Of a stretch of 64,000 nt of DNA, positions 35,465-49,961 are shown piece by piece. Within the stretch, counting starts at the first letter, position 1. Every line of letters starts with the position of its first letter. The stretch is from NCBI RefSeq assembly GCF_000317305.3, contig NC_023036.2, forward strand, positions 3,658,001 through 3,722,000, written 5' to 3'. The position numbers and the translations under genes were made by a program. The notes under the pieces were generated by a model. The model was not told where the DNA came from and did not search any database. It worked only from the letters and a program-made list of their open reading frames with translations. This stretch comes from Mycolicibacterium neoaurum VKM Ac-1815D. GTDB taxonomy: Bacteria; Actinomycetota; Actinomycetes; Mycobacteriales; Mycobacteriaceae.

Positions 35465-35544
35465 CCGGTGCCTCCGCAGTCTTCGTGGTGAATCGAAGGG
35501 ACTGCATCGGCCCGCACCGCCAGTGTATCAGCGCAGCAGGTTCA

Positions 35545-35946
35545 CTACCCGCTGGAAACCGTCGGTACCAGCGGAAAGCCCGGCCAGTTCCGCACCACCG
35601 TCCAGGCCACCAGGGCCAGCACCACGGTGACCGTGGCGGCGGGTGGCATGAGCGTGCGTCCCTGCCGCCAGCGCACCGCCAACCACAGCAGCAGCATCGG
35701 GATCCCGACGAGCATGAAGACGTTGTCGACCACGGCGGCGGCGAAATCGGCGTGCAGCACGTCGTGGGTCATCCGCAGGCCACCGCACGCCGGGCATTCG
35801 AAACCGGTCAGGGTCTTGAACGGGCAGGCCGGGAAGAAACCGGGCCGGTGCGGGTTGCCCAGGCCGATATAGGTCAGTGCACCGGCCAGGCCGAGCCCGG
35901 CCCCGAGGACACCGGCCCGCCCGAGGGCGGTCGTGCTAGGTGCCAT
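35545..35946 (-). CDS. DUF2752 membrane protein
   Basis: 133 residues with three hydrophobic segments. FFPACPFKTLTGFECPACGG carries the CPxCG pair typical of DUF2752, where the family signature is CP...CPGCG. Function is unknown. It overlaps the TM2 gene by 11 nt. Its position upstream of the pyk region resembles Rv1616. Confidence 0.75.
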   Translation of the reverse strand: MAPSTTALGRAGVLGAGLGLAGALTYIGLGNPHRPGFFPACPFKTLTGFECPACGGLRMTHDVLHADFAAAVVDNVFMLVGIPMLLLWLAVRWRQGRTLMPPAATVTVVLALVAWTVVRNWPGFPLVPTVSSG

Positions 35947-36361
35947 CGCGCAGGGGTCGGCCGTGCGGATCGCGCACCTTGTCGGTGAGGATCAAGATGG
36001 CGTCGATGAGACCCCAGATGACCGCGCCGATGCCGCAGGTCGCCAACCCCACGATCAACTGGGCGATGCCGAAACCCGTCTGCCCGAGATAGATACGGCC
36101 GATCCCGACCAGGCCGAAGAGCCCGAGCAACTGCAGCAGACCGGCAATCGTCTTGGACTTGTCCGAGAACGGTTCACCGGTGACCGGGTGCCTGCCGAAC
36201 GGGGCCGACGGGTCGTAGCCGGGCAGGCCGCCCGGCCCCGGGTATCCGCCGGGATACGGCGGGGGGAACTGGTTGGCTTGGTACTGGGGCGGCTGGTAGC
36301 CCGGCGGTGGGCCGAAGTTCCCGGGGTCGGGCGACTGCGGATAGGACTGCGGATCCGTCAT
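35936..36361 (-). CDS. TM2-domain protein
   Basis: 141 residues. A Pro-, Tyr- and Gly-rich N-terminal half (repeats of PPGYQPPQY type) is followed by a TM2 domain: two membrane helices with GIGRIYLGQTGFGIAQLI, where the G-R/H-F/I-YLG pattern is the family hallmark. It probably corresponds to Rv1615. It sits 4 bp after mqo and overlaps the DUF2752 gene. Confidence 0.75.
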   Translation of the reverse strand: MTDPQSYPQSPDPGNFGPPPGYQPPQYQANQFPPPYPGGYPGPGGLPGYDPSAPFGRHPVTGEPFSDKSKTIAGLLQLLGLFGLVGIGRIYLGQTGFGIAQLIVGLATCGIGAVIWGLIDAILILTDKVRDPHGRPLRDGT

Positions 36362-36365
36362 GCCC

Positions 36366-37730
36366 TCAGGATGCCAGAAGCCCGAACTCGGCGCGGTGAC
36401 GCCACGACTCCCATTGCCGGGGAAACCACCGTCGCAACAGGTCGATCATGATGGGCACCGATGTCGACGCCCCTGGCGAGGCGCCGAGCAGACCCGCGAT
36501 GGTGCCATCGGCCGAGACGACCAGTTCGGTTCCCGTGCGCAGCGCGCCGTTCGGTGCGACCAGTTGGGCGCGCTGGCCGGCGGTGATCCATTCCCAGTCC
36601 CGCGGGTCGGCGTCCGGGTAGTAGCGGCGCAGCTGGGCGAATCGGCGTCGCCGCGAGGCCAGCAGCTGACCGATCAGATACCGGATGAGGTCACGACTTC
36701 CGGTGATCGCACGGATCAACGCGCGCATGTTGTGCGGGCGGACGGTGCCGAAGAAGTCGGTGAAACGGCCGCTGGTGAGCAGTCGGGTACTGAAGGTGCC
36801 GTACGGGCCGAACATGAGGTGGGCGTCCCCGTCGACGACCCGACGGTCGAGGTGCGGCACCGACATCGGTGGCGCACCGATGGGTGCCTGACCGTAGACC
36901 TTGGCCGCGTGGTGTCTCGTGATCTCCGGATCGGAACAGCGCAGAAAGGCCGCACCGACCGGTAACACCCCGTAGCCGTGGACCTCGGGCAGGCCTGCAC
37001 GTTGCAGCAGCGTCAGCGTGTGTCCGCCGGCGCCGACGAACACGCGGTCGGCGTCCAGTTGGAATCGCTGTCGGCCGCACCGCCCGGCGACCCGCCAGCC
37101 GCCGGCGGGCGTCCGCGTCAGTGTGCGGACCTCGTGGCCGACCAGGGTGTCACCGGTGATCAGCCGCGCCAGGTCGCGGGTGAGCGCCCCGAAATCGATA
37201 TCGGTACCCGCCGGATGCCAGGTGGCGGCCACTCGCTGCGCGGGGTCGCGGCCGGCCATGACCAGCGGTGCCCACTCGGCGATGACCGCGGGGTCCTGCG
37301 AGTACCGCATCTCGGCGAACGCCGCAACGGTGCGCATCGTGTCGAAGCGGCGCCGCAGATAGGCGATATCGCGGTCACCGAAGACCACATCCATGTGCGG
37401 GGCGGTGGTGACGAAGCCGGGGTCGAGCAGACCGGAGTCGACGAGGTGTGCCCACCATCGCCGGGACAGCGCGAATTGCTCGGCGACAGCGGCCGGGGTG
37501 CCGGCGTTGGCGGGATCGGGCATGTAGTTGAGCTCGCAGTATCCCGAGTGCCCGGTGCCGGCGTTGTTCCACGGGTGACTGCTCTCGGTGGCGATGTCGT
37601 CGGCACGCTCGACGATGGTGACCCGCCAATCCGGTTGTAGTAGTGCGAGCATCGCGCCCAGCGTGGCAGACATGATGCCGCCACCGATGAGTGCGACATC
37701 GACCGGAGCGGTGCGGGTATCCGTCGTCAT
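36366..37730 (-). CDS. mqo: malate:quinone oxidoreductase
   Basis: 454 residues from ATG 37730. FAD-binding ALIGGGIMSATLGAML and ERADDIATESSHPWNNAGTGHSGYCELNY are diagnostic for Mqo (key residues S, H, N, A, G, T, G, H). It oxidises malate to oxaloacetate and passes electrons to menaquinone at the membrane, feeding the respiratory chain that includes the nearby cytochrome bd. It is slightly shorter than the usual roughly 490 residues, with the difference mainly in a mid-protein loop. A divergent LysR regulator shares its 65-bp upstream region. Confidence 0.9.
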   Translation of the reverse strand: MTTDTRTAPVDVALIGGGIMSATLGAMLALLQPDWRVTIVERADDIATESSHPWNNAGTGHSGYCELNYMPDPANAGTPAAVAEQFALSRRWWAHLVDSGLLDPGFVTTAPHMDVVFGDRDIAYLRRRFDTMRTVAAFAEMRYSQDPAVIAEWAPLVMAGRDPAQRVAATWHPAGTDIDFGALTRDLARLITGDTLVGHEVRTLTRTPAGGWRVAGRCGRQRFQLDADRVFVGAGGHTLTLLQRAGLPEVHGYGVLPVGAAFLRCSDPEITRHHAAKVYGQAPIGAPPMSVPHLDRRVVDGDAHLMFGPYGTFSTRLLTSGRFTDFFGTVRPHNMRALIRAITGSRDLIRYLIGQLLASRRRRFAQLRRYYPDADPRDWEWITAGQRAQLVAPNGALRTGTELVVSADGTIAGLLGASPGASTSVPIMIDLLRRWFPRQWESWRHRAEFGLLAS

Positions 37731-37752
37731 GATTGAAGGATCGGCCTGACGA

Positions 37753-37769
37753 CATTGATCCGTCCAATG
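37753..37769. promoter_or_regulatory. LysR-type operator between mqo and lysR
   Basis: CATTG-ATCCGTC-CAATG is a palindrome with perfect 5-bp arms and contains T-N11-A, the LysR-family core. It lies 23 bp from the mqo ATG and 27 bp from the regulator ATG, so it can control both. Confidence 0.6.
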
Positions 37770-37795
37770 AATGTTCTGGTGATTATCATCCGAAT

Positions 37796-38677
37796 ATGGA
37801 TCAATTGGCAGGCCTGCTGGCACCGCACCTGCGGGCCCTCGACGAGCTGGTGGCCTGCGACGGACACATCACCCGCGCGGCCGAGCGACTGGGCATCCCG
37901 CAGTCGTCGATGAGCAGGCGGATTCACGCGTTGCAGAAGTCACTCGGTGTGCCGCTGGTGATCCAGGACGGTCGGACGGTGCGTCTGACCCCGGCCGCGA
38001 TACGGCTGGCGAGTCGAATCCGCGATCCGCTGCGTGCCATGGAATCTGGTATCGAGTCCGTCATCGGCGACGCGGACGCCGAACACGGAACCGTCCGGTT
38101 CGGGTTTCCGCTGACCATGGGTTCGGGTCGGTTGCCCACGTTGATCGCGGATTTCCATCGTCGGGCACCCGGCATCCGGCTGCAGATCAAACAGGCCCAC
38201 GGCTCGGCATTGGCGGCCGACGTCCGTGCCGGAGAACTCGATGTCGCCGTCCTCATCCCGGCACCGCAGCGTCTGCAGCACACTGTGATCGGCATACAAC
38301 CGATTCAGGCGGTGCTTCCGGCCGACCACCGGCTTGCCAATCGGCGTCGGATCCGGCTGTCCGAGCTGCGCGATGAGACCTTCATCGCCAACCCCACCAG
38401 CTACAACCTGCGCCAGCTGACCGAGAACTGGTGCAAAGCAGCCGGTTTCACACCCAGCATGGCGTTGGAGATCACCGAGTTCGCCACCATGCGCGAGCTC
38501 ATCGGTCGCGGGCTCGGTATCGCCCTGCTACCCCATGACGGCCGGGTTGCGCCGGGCACCACCGAGATCGCGCTGAGCCCCGCCACCTATCAACGCGAGA
38601 TCGCGCTGGCGTGGTCGCCGACCGCCGCGACCCCGGCAGGCCGGCGGTTTCTCGGCTTCCTGCGCGAGCACTTCTGA
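37796..38677 (+). CDS. LysR-family transcriptional regulator
   Basis: 293 residues from ATG 37796. N-terminal winged helix-turn-helix (CDGHITRAAERLGIPQSSMSRRIHALQ) and a C-terminal type II effector domain. It is transcribed away from mqo over a shared operator, so mqo is the most likely target. The effector is unknown; a dicarboxylate or a flavonoid-like compound cannot be distinguished. It converges on the ABC permease gene with a 7-bp gap. Confidence 0.85.
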   Translation: MDQLAGLLAPHLRALDELVACDGHITRAAERLGIPQSSMSRRIHALQKSLGVPLVIQDGRTVRLTPAAIRLASRIRDPLRAMESGIESVIGDADAEHGTVRFGFPLTMGSGRLPTLIADFHRRAPGIRLQIKQAHGSALAADVRAGELDVAVLIPAPQRLQHTVIGIQPIQAVLPADHRLANRRRIRLSELRDETFIANPTSYNLRQLTENWCKAAGFTPSMALEITEFATMRELIGRGLGIALLPHDGRVAPGTTEIALSPATYQREIALAWSPTAATPAGRRFLGFLREHF

Positions 38678-38684
38678 GAATCCG

Positions 38685-39503
38685 TCAGCCGCGATCCGAC
38701 CACCGGAACACCGCCAGACAACCGATCAGACCGCCGATACACCACGCGGTCAGGACGAAGAAGATGCGCCAATGCTCCCAGCTGCCGGCCGGCTCGACCG
38801 CGGCGAGCTCCGGGGGCAAGAGCACCGATCGGAACCCCTGCGCCATCCACTTCACCGGAAACAGCGAACCGATGACCAGCATCCAGGTGGGCAGCGCCAT
38901 GATCGGGACGTAGGTGCCGGACACGAACTGCAGGCCGACCGCAGGCCCGTTGGTCAGCGCCGCAGCCGACACCGCATTGCTGGCGATATTGCTGATGAGC
39001 ACCCCGAGCAACGAACAACTGATGACCCCGAGCAGGAACACCCAGGTCAGGGTGAACCAGCCGAACAGGTCGGCGGGCAGCCTGAGCCCGAAGGCCAGCA
39101 CCCCCACCAGAAGGAGCAGGATCGCCTCGGCCAAGCTGACGATGAGGACGAGCATGATCTTGCCGATGAAATACGACGTGGCCGTGGTCGGTGTGCCGCG
39201 CAGCCGCCGCAACGCACCGGTATCGCGGTCGGCGGCGATGCTGATGCCCAGATTGACGAACGATGTCGACAGGATCCCGTAGGCGAGCATGCTGGCCGCG
39301 ATCACCGAGCCCGTGCTGACCCCGCCGACCGGCAGCTTCTCCGAAAAAATCGTACCGAGCAGCAGACAGATCACGGCGGGCATCGAGAACGTCAGGACCA
39401 TCTGTTCGGGCCTGCGGTAGAACATCTTCAGCTCGGGCAGCACCCGGGAGTACCCGATGCGCAGCACCGAGGGAACCGGGCGGGCATGCGCGCCGGCGCT
39501 CAT
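38685..39503 (-). CDS. ABC-2 type exporter permease
   Basis: 272 residues with six membrane segments (first around residues 35-55) and no obvious binding domain. The pattern fits ABC-2 drug or lipid exporter permeases of the DrrB type. Its ATG overlaps the stop of the ATPase gene by 4 nt. It is the last gene of the polyketide locus and likely carries the product or its precursor across the membrane. Confidence 0.82.
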   Translation of the reverse strand: MSAGAHARPVPSVLRIGYSRVLPELKMFYRRPEQMVLTFSMPAVICLLLGTIFSEKLPVGGVSTGSVIAASMLAYGILSTSFVNLGISIAADRDTGALRRLRGTPTTATSYFIGKIMLVLIVSLAEAILLLLVGVLAFGLRLPADLFGWFTLTWVFLLGVISCSLLGVLISNIASNAVSAAALTNGPAVGLQFVSGTYVPIMALPTWMLVIGSLFPVKWMAQGFRSVLLPPELAAVEPAGSWEHWRIFFVLTAWCIGGLIGCLAVFRWSDRG

Positions 39504-40347
39504 GAATGACCGATCAACTGAAGGTAGGCCTCTTCGAGGGTCGGCCGCGACACCGTCAGACCCGTCAGCTCACGCCCGTCGGCGCCGAGTCTGCTGATCA
39601 ACTCCGTCGGCGTCGCGGTCCGTTCGATGCGCTCGATGTCACCGTCGAACCAGCGGACCGTGGCCGCGGTGTCGACGTGTTCGGTCAAGCGGGTCGGCGA
39701 ATCCACCGCCACGAGGGTTCCCGCGGCCACCACCGCGACCCTGTCGGCGAGCGCCGCAGCCTCCTCCAGGTAGTGCGTCGTCATCAGGATCGTCGTCCCG
39801 TCGGCGGCCAGCAGTCTGATCAGCTCCCAGAACTGTTGGCGCGCTTCAGGATCGAATCCGGTGGTCGGCTCGTCCAGGAACAGCAGCTCCGGCTCGCCGA
39901 CAATCCCCAAAGCCACGTCGAGTCGACGCCGCTGACCGCCCGACAGCGTCCTGACCTTGGCATCGGCGGCACCGTCGAGGCCCACGAGGCCGAGCACATC
40001 CCGCGGCCGACGCGCCGCACCGTAGCAGCTGGCGAACATCCGGACGGTCTCTCCGACCGTCAGCATCCCGGCATCGCTGACCTCCTGGAGCACGATGCCG
40101 ATGCGCGCCCGCCAGTACCGACCGGCGGTGCCGGGATCTTCACCGAGGACGAGCACCTGCCCGGCATCGCGGCGCCGGTTACCCTCCAGGATCTCGATCG
40201 TCGTCGATTTGCCCGCACCGTTCGGGCCGAGGATCGCGAACACCTCGCCATACTCCACGTCGAGCTGCAGATCCCGTACCGCACACCGATCGCCGTAACT
40301 CTTGGACAGCCCGCGCACATGCACCGCTGTGTTGGGGAAATCCACCG

Positions 40348-40351
<4 letters not shown>
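39500..40351 (-). CDS. ABC exporter ATPase (DrrA type)
   Basis: 283 residues. Walker A GPNGAGKSTT, signature LSGGQRRRL and Walker B LLFLDEPTTGFDPEARQ; the sequence GFDPEARQQFWELI after Walker B and the TTHYLEEAAALADRV H-loop are typical of DrrA/CcmA-like exporters. The GTG start overlaps the PKS stop by 4 nt, so transporter and synthase are translated together. Confidence 0.88.
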
Positions 40352-45828
<5,477 letters not shown>

Positions 45829-45922
45829 TTTCTCGCGGCGCTACACGGCTCCACTGCATTCGTAGCCGCGACGGGGTTGGACGGGTACCCCGATTCCTTT
45901 CCGCTACCGATGTCCGTGGCGA

Positions 45923-47698
45923 TCAGCCTGCCTGCAGCGCCGGCGACCGGGTGACGATCCATTCGCCGATGATCGGATCGGCGTCCTGCTCACGGCGATA
46001 GGTGTTGCGCAACTCGCGCAGCAGCCCGTCACGCTGCCACTCCTGGACCTGGCGCATCACCCGGTCGTCGTCGAAATGTGTCGACTTGGCCGCAAGGACG
46101 GTCTCGACGAGTTGCCCGGCGATCTGGCGTAGCAGGCGGGCGTTGGCGCCGAACTGGGTGTCGAAATCCGGTCGGGCTTCCATCATCGCGTGGTGCAGCG
46201 TCACCATGAAGTTGAGCGGGGCATACAGGTCCAGGAACGGCACCGTCACTCCGGAATCCTCCACCGCGGACCACTCCCGGAAAAACTTCTGCATCCGGTT
46301 GCTCAAGGCGATCAATCCGTCGAGCTGCGGGACGAATTCCGGATCGTCGGTCAGGCGAACATAACGATCGTTCATGTAGAGCAGGCCGATGAATCCCCAG
46401 TAGAACCCGATATCCCAGACCACCTTTGCCGACATCACGGCCGGGGTGCCCATCACGGCGTACTGGTCCTGGTAGATCGCCAGCCACATCTCGGTCAGCG
46501 ACCGGAACAGCGTGTCACTGACCGCCGCACGGGCCGTGACGTCCTCACCGGCCATCTCACGGTGGATCAGGTCGGTGATCAGTCCGTTGCCGATCGCGAC
46601 GAGGTCGAGGCCAGAGGAGTACAGCGGGTCGAGGAAGATGCCGGCGTCTCCGGTCAGTCCCCAGCGCTGCGCGCCGTCATAGACCTTGCTGACCCCGTGG
46701 CTGTACTTCTTCATCACCCGGAAGTCCATGATCTGGTCGTCGTGCTCGGCCAGCACCGCTGCACACTGCGGTTCGTGCTCGCTGAGCCACGCCTTGGCTT
46801 TGTCCAGGGTGTTGAACCCGTCGAACGGGTGTAGCGCCGGGTCGGCGACGATTCCGACGCTGGTGGCTCCCGATCCCAGCCGGATCAGCCACACCCAGTA
46901 GCCCTCGCCCATGAGGTGGTTGGTGGACATGGCCCGGTCGCCCTCGACCAGCCGGGAGTGGTAGCCGGGATCGTCGCTCCAGGCGTTGATGTCGATCTCA
47001 GTGGCGACCCGCAGCCACGCGGCGTTGCAGTGGTGCTCGTTGGTGAGCTTGAGGTCCAGCTGTCGCGGCAACGTGCGGTTGCGCCCGGAGGCGTCGATGA
47101 CCCAGCGGGCGGACACCTCGACCTCGGCGGTGTCGGTCTGATAGGTGACGACGCTCGGTGCGGCCTGGAGCTCGACCGAACGCGCACGACCGCACCGTAT
47201 TTCGACGCCCGCAGCCAGACAGCGGCGGTGCAGTTCGTTCTCCAGCCGCCCACGGTCGATCTGATAGGTGACCTGCGGTACGAAAGAGGAACCACCGAGT
47301 TCCATCCGGGTCGCGATATCGGTATTGCCGCCGTCGGAGAAGAACATCCGCAGTCCCATCTTGCGTAGATGGGCAGAGCTCAGGTGATCGCCGAGCCCGA
47401 GCGTCTCACGCAGATAGTGCGCCGAGATCTCCACGGTGGATTCACCGACGGTATGGGTGATCTCGGCCAGCGGATAGCTTTTCGGCTCGATGATCAGCAC
47501 CCGGACGTCGGGGCGTCTGTCCCGCAACTGCAGGGCCAGGCCCATCGCGGCGACACCGCCACCGATGATGACGACATCGTGATCGGCCGACGGGCCGTCC
47601 GCCGCCGGCAGCTGGTTTCTGATCTTCCGCGCAAGAGCTGCTCGCGTCCGCGCGTCGAGGTGGGCGAGTTCAGGGCGCATGAAATTCAACATACCCAT
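45923..47698 (-). CDS. FAD-dependent oxidoreductase related to flavin halogenases
   Basis: About 591 residues from ATG 47698 (47692 and 47680 also possible). FAD fold GGGVAAMG at 46-53 and GES at 85-87. YWVWLIRLGSGATSVG (267-282) aligns with the halogenase W-x-W-x-I-P signature but has R where P is usual. GDAGIFLDPLYSSGLD (350-365) is the second FAD motif in halogenase form. The catalytic lysine expected just after GES is not evident. The C-terminal 220 residues are helical with many aromatic residues. It could halogenate, hydroxylate or desaturate a carrier-bound chain. It is 19 bp downstream of the antiporter and 94 bp upstream of the PKS. Confidence 0.72.
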   Translation of the reverse strand: MGMLNFMRPELAHLDARTRAALARKIRNQLPAADGPSADHDVVIIGGGVAAMGLALQLRDRRPDVRVLIIEPKSYPLAEITHTVGESTVEISAHYLRETLGLGDHLSSAHLRKMGLRMFFSDGGNTDIATRMELGGSSFVPQVTYQIDRGRLENELHRRCLAAGVEIRCGRARSVELQAAPSVVTYQTDTAEVEVSARWVIDASGRNRTLPRQLDLKLTNEHHCNAAWLRVATEIDINAWSDDPGYHSRLVEGDRAMSTNHLMGEGYWVWLIRLGSGATSVGIVADPALHPFDGFNTLDKAKAWLSEHEPQCAAVLAEHDDQIMDFRVMKKYSHGVSKVYDGAQRWGLTGDAGIFLDPLYSSGLDLVAIGNGLITDLIHREMAGEDVTARAAVSDTLFRSLTEMWLAIYQDQYAVMGTPAVMSAKVVWDIGFYWGFIGLLYMNDRYVRLTDDPEFVPQLDGLIALSNRMQKFFREWSAVEDSGVTVPFLDLYAPLNFMVTLHHAMMEARPDFDTQFGANARLLRQIAGQLVETVLAAKSTHFDDDRVMRQVQEWQRDGLLRELRNTYRREQDADPIIGEWIVTRSPALQAG

Positions 47699-47717
47699 CG
47701 CGCCCGGGACTCGACGG

Positions 47718-48968
47718 TTACTGGGAAATCTCGGCAGGCTGCCGGTGGCGTCCATAGACGAGTTCGAAGATCGGCGAGGTCATCAACGTGGTGACCACCG
47801 CGACGATCACCAGGATGGTGAACAGGGTGGGGGTGATGATGCCGGCCTGGAGCCCGATGTTGAGCAGGATCAATTCGATCAGCCCGCGGGCATTCATCAG
47901 GGCGCCGAGGGCCACCGATTCGCGCATCGGCACGCGACTGATCCGTGCCGCGACCGCGCACGCGACGCCCTTGCCCACGATGGCGACGATCAGCAGTCCC
48001 GCTGTGATGGCCCACAGCCGGGGGGTGTTGACCAGGCCGATCTGCGTGTTGAGCCCGGAATAGACGAAGAACAACGGCAGCAGCAACTTGGTGGTCAGGG
48101 GTTCGATCTTGTCGGTGAGCCGGCCGGCGAAGTAACCCGACGGCATCGCGATGCCGAGAATGAATGCGCCGAAGATCGCGTAGATGCCGATGGTGTCGGT
48201 GAACCAGGCGCAGGCCATCAGCAGGATCAGGACCGTACTGAGCATCGATCCGCTGATGGCCTGCTGCTGCTCGGCCTTGGCGCCCATCGGCGCGAGGGCG
48301 CGCTTACCGATGGTCAGCACCACCACGGTGTAGAGCACGCCACCGCCGATGGCGAGGACGGCGAGCATCGGGCTGTTCTTGTAGACGGCCAGCACGACGG
48401 CGAGGATGCACCAGGAGATGGCATCGGAGGTGGCACCGCACGCCAGCGCAAGCGTGCCCAAAGAGGTTCCGGTCAAACCCTTTTCGAAGATGATTCGGGC
48501 GAGCATGGGGAATGCCGTGATGGCGATCGACGCGCCGAGGAACATCATCGCCATGCCGAGGTTGACGCCTTCGCCGAAGAACTCGCCGCCGCCGAGCAAC
48601 GGGATCGCCGCGAGCGCGCCGATGATCAGCGGCGCGAAGGTCCCGGTGGCAGAGACCGCGGCGGCGGTGCCGGCCCGCTGCCGGACGTGGTCGACGTCGA
48701 AATTCATGCCGATCACGAACATGTAGAGCACCAGGCCTACCTGCGCGGTGGTGTACAGCACGATGTTGGACGTCCCCGACGGGAACAGACCGGCCTGCAG
48801 GTCGGGGGCGATGCGGCCGAGCAGCGACGGCCCGAGGACCACGCCGGCGATCATCTCACCGACGACGGGGGGTTGCCCGACGCGTCCGGCGACGATGCCG
48901 GCCAGCCGGCAGGCGGCCAGGATGACGGTGAGTTGCAGAAAGAACTGGATCGCGATGTCCGCGGGCAT
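47718..48968 (-). CDS. CPA2-family cation:proton antiporter
   Basis: 416 residues, 11-13 membrane segments, without the C-terminal nucleotide-binding domain of KefB/KefC. GEMIAGVVLGPSLLG (38-52) and ALMNARGLIELI (near 350) are typical of the CPA2/NhaS3/KefB group. The ion-binding helix pair reads TSDAISW, with S-D where family members have N-D, D-D or Q-D. It may export protons, Na+ or K+, or supply immunity to a product. Its stop lies 19 bp before the flavoprotein gene. Confidence 0.8.
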   Translation of the reverse strand: MPADIAIQFFLQLTVILAACRLAGIVAGRVGQPPVVGEMIAGVVLGPSLLGRIAPDLQAGLFPSGTSNIVLYTTAQVGLVLYMFVIGMNFDVDHVRQRAGTAAAVSATGTFAPLIIGALAAIPLLGGGEFFGEGVNLGMAMMFLGASIAITAFPMLARIIFEKGLTGTSLGTLALACGATSDAISWCILAVVLAVYKNSPMLAVLAIGGGVLYTVVVLTIGKRALAPMGAKAEQQQAISGSMLSTVLILLMACAWFTDTIGIYAIFGAFILGIAMPSGYFAGRLTDKIEPLTTKLLLPLFFVYSGLNTQIGLVNTPRLWAITAGLLIVAIVGKGVACAVAARISRVPMRESVALGALMNARGLIELILLNIGLQAGIITPTLFTILVIVAVVTTLMTSPIFELVYGRHRQPAEISQ

Positions 48969-48994
48969 ACGTCAGGTTAGCCAGCCGAAGATTG

Positions 48995-49753
48995 TCACCG
49001 CGGCACGGTCTGCTTGAGCGTGGTCAGTGCGGCCGCGGTCAGCCCGGCGAACTCGGCGGTCTCCGCCGATTCCCATGCGGTGTCGACGAGTTCGGCCATG
49101 CGTCGATCGGTCATATTCTCGACCTCGGCATAACGGTCTTTCTTGTCCGCGCCGTCGGCGAACGGTTCGGGCCAGCCGAACATTGCCGCATATCGCGGTC
49201 CCTTGTTCAGCATGTGCGCCTCGATGGGGCTGATCCCGGACAGGCTGAGGGCGTTGAAGTGCAGACCGGCCCGCAATTCACGCAGCACGAACATGACCTG
49301 TAGGGCCCGCGCGGGCGCGTCCTGGGCCAGCGGCATGACCTTCCAGCCTGCGAAGAGTGGGAGTGACGAGGTGGGTGCGGCGGCGATCAACCTCTCCCCC
49401 AGTTCGGCGATGCGGTCGAGGCCCTCGGCCGTGGCCAGGTACCGGCGGCCGAACTGCGCGGCCTGTTCCCAGTACACCTGCGCCGCGGCGGCGGCACCGC
49501 GGACGGCGATGCCCTGGTCCCACAGGGCGGCAAGGCCGGTGGGCTCGAAGACGGCGAACACCGCCGCGACGGTGGCGCCGGTGGCGTCTCCGAGCACGCC
49601 GCCACGCCCGGCGACATACCCGGCGAGCGGATTCTGGTAACCCGCCGCGCTGCTCTCGGCGTAGGTCTGCGGGTGCAGCATGAACATGGCGACCGCCTGT
49701 TCCACGGCGGCCCCGGCCGCCGCGGCGTGCCCGACCAGATCGGTATCAGTCAT
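48995..49753 (-). CDS. SCO6745-type conserved actinobacterial protein
   Basis: 252 residues from ATG 49753. It is alanine-rich and all-helical, with a GYQNPLAGYVAGRGGVLGDA segment after the first helix, as in the SCO6745 family of unknown function. No catalytic residues are apparent. It lies 26 bp upstream of the antiporter and may be the first gene of the PKS operon. Its promoter would lie in the 208-bp divergent gap 49754-49961. Confidence 0.55.
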   Translation of the reverse strand: MTDTDLVGHAAAAGAAVEQAVAMFMLHPQTYAESSAAGYQNPLAGYVAGRGGVLGDATGATVAAVFAVFEPTGLAALWDQGIAVRGAAAAAQVYWEQAAQFGRRYLATAEGLDRIAELGERLIAAAPTSSLPLFAGWKVMPLAQDAPARALQVMFVLRELRAGLHFNALSLSGISPIEAHMLNKGPRYAAMFGWPEPFADGADKKDRYAEVENMTDRRMAELVDTAWESAETAEFAGLTAAALTTLKQTVPR

Positions 49754-49961
49754 CCCCAGGCCTTTCGGTGGCATCGGTGTCGGCTCGAACAGTAGACGGC
49801 GGCGGATCCGGTGGCGGCCGAGTTCCATGGGGATTTCGGACAGACGGCCTCCAGCAGCACCGTTGGTCGAGCTGCTTGATCTCAGATTTTTCTTTGGTCT
49901 CGTCTGTCTCTGGTGTCACATTGTGGCGTGTTGTGTCGGTGGTCGCACGTATGTTCGAGTC

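Noticed and set aside
45834..45870. Stem-loop in the leader of the PKS gene
   Set aside because: CGCGGC and TAC arms pair only with a 2-nt bulge and a 17-nt loop; this is weak in a GC-rich genome.
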